A DNA stretch of 64,000 nt from Peribacillus simplex NBRC 15720 = DSM 1321 (GTDB lineage: Bacteria > Bacillota > Bacilli > Bacillales > DSM-1321): the NCBI RefSeq assembly GCF_002243645.1, contig NZ_CP017704.1:124001-188000 (forward strand), read 5' to 3'. The translations under genes and the position numbers were made by a program. This document shows positions 63,847 through 64,000 of this stretch, in pieces. Every line of letters begins with the position of its first letter. Within the stretch, counting starts at the first letter, position 1. Below the pieces are notes generated by a model. The model ran no database searches and was not told where the DNA came from. It saw only the letters and a list, made by a program, of their open reading frames with translations.

Positions 63847-64000
63847 TTTCTCACCACCATCAATGTTAAGTATTCCAGTTCAAGTCCTTCCAATTCACTC
63901 ACTTTCCAAATCACTTCTTCATCGGAAGTGACTTTGGTTACGACCGAGGCCTTTTCAAGCAAGTCCAAATCTTTTAAAACGGTAATCATTAAATCGATGA
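63843..64000 (-). CDS. cbiL: probable cobalt-precorrin-2 C20-methyltransferase CbiL, C-terminal end
   Basis: The last 52 codons or so of a gene entering from the right edge: LKDLDLLEKASVVTKVTSDE, then YLTLMVVRK before the stop. The ending -S-L-VRK is typical of CbiL/CobI methyltransferases, and the B. megaterium order cbiET-L-F-G-A puts cbiL here. Too short for a certain call. Confidence 0.65.
   Translation of the reverse strand, partial: IDLMITVLKDLDLLEKASVVTKVTSDEEVIWKVSELEGLELEYLTLMVVRK

Overview
The window comes from an endospore-forming, low-GC Bacillaceae bacterium. Evidence: spore genes tlp, sspN, sspO and sspP; the order parC-parE-yneT / plsY ... yneR / yneQ-yneP ... tlp-sspN ... yneN-acnA / sspO-sspP, which I know from Bacillus subtilis; and a cobalamin operon in the Bacillus megaterium order. 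A Peribacillus- or Priestia-like host is my inference. No tRNA, rRNA, CRISPR array, intact insertion sequence or prophage was seen.

Layout. (1) 1-4.7 kb: murQ-murR-murP-mupG-nagZ, for cell-wall muropeptide recycling, with a cre box and a dyad operator upstream. (2) 4.9-18.1 kb: a catabolic island with a Liv-type ABC transporter, a PAS/AAA+/Fis sigma-54 activator and a six-gene acyl-CoA operon (ligase, two acyl-CoA dehydrogenases, an SDR and two MaoC-type hydratase halves). Both operons have consensus -24/-12 sigma-54 promoters. A conserved dyad lies at the same distance upstream of each, so I read them as one SigL regulon. The substrate is unknown. (3) 18.3-34.7 kb: the conserved core block (topoisomerase IV, plsY, HemAT, small Bacillus proteins, spore genes, aconitase). 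(4) 34.8-42.4 kb: a TPP-riboswitch thiamin operon with a YkoEDC ECF transporter inserted between tenA and tenI. (5) 42.5-43.3 kb: a decayed MaoC/SDR fusion and a 21-bp tandem repeat array. (6) 43.3-54.6 kb: a complete 3-hydroxyanthranilate meta-cleavage route to pyruvate and acetyl-CoA, headed by an HpaBC-type flavin monooxygenase pair and an IclR regulator, best read as anthranilate degradation. (7) 54.8-56.9 kb: a YbdM-like protein kinase convergent with a tiny Ser/Arg-rich protein, a frameshifted membrane protein and HU. (8) 57-64 kb: the distal part of the anaerobic-type cobalamin operon, running off the right edge.

How the parts work together: the transporter and acyl-CoA operon probably import and beta-oxidise a carboxylic acid under one activator, with cre boxes for glucose repression. 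The anthranilate cluster goes from ring hydroxylation to central metabolites and has its own AAHS-type importer. TenA, YkoEDC and ThiOSGF/TenI combine pyrimidine salvage with thiazole synthesis under one riboswitch. Two related ~180-bp repeats lie in intergenic DNA, one flanked by a 13-bp direct repeat inside a terminator.

All functional calls are from reading motifs and gene order; no database search was run.
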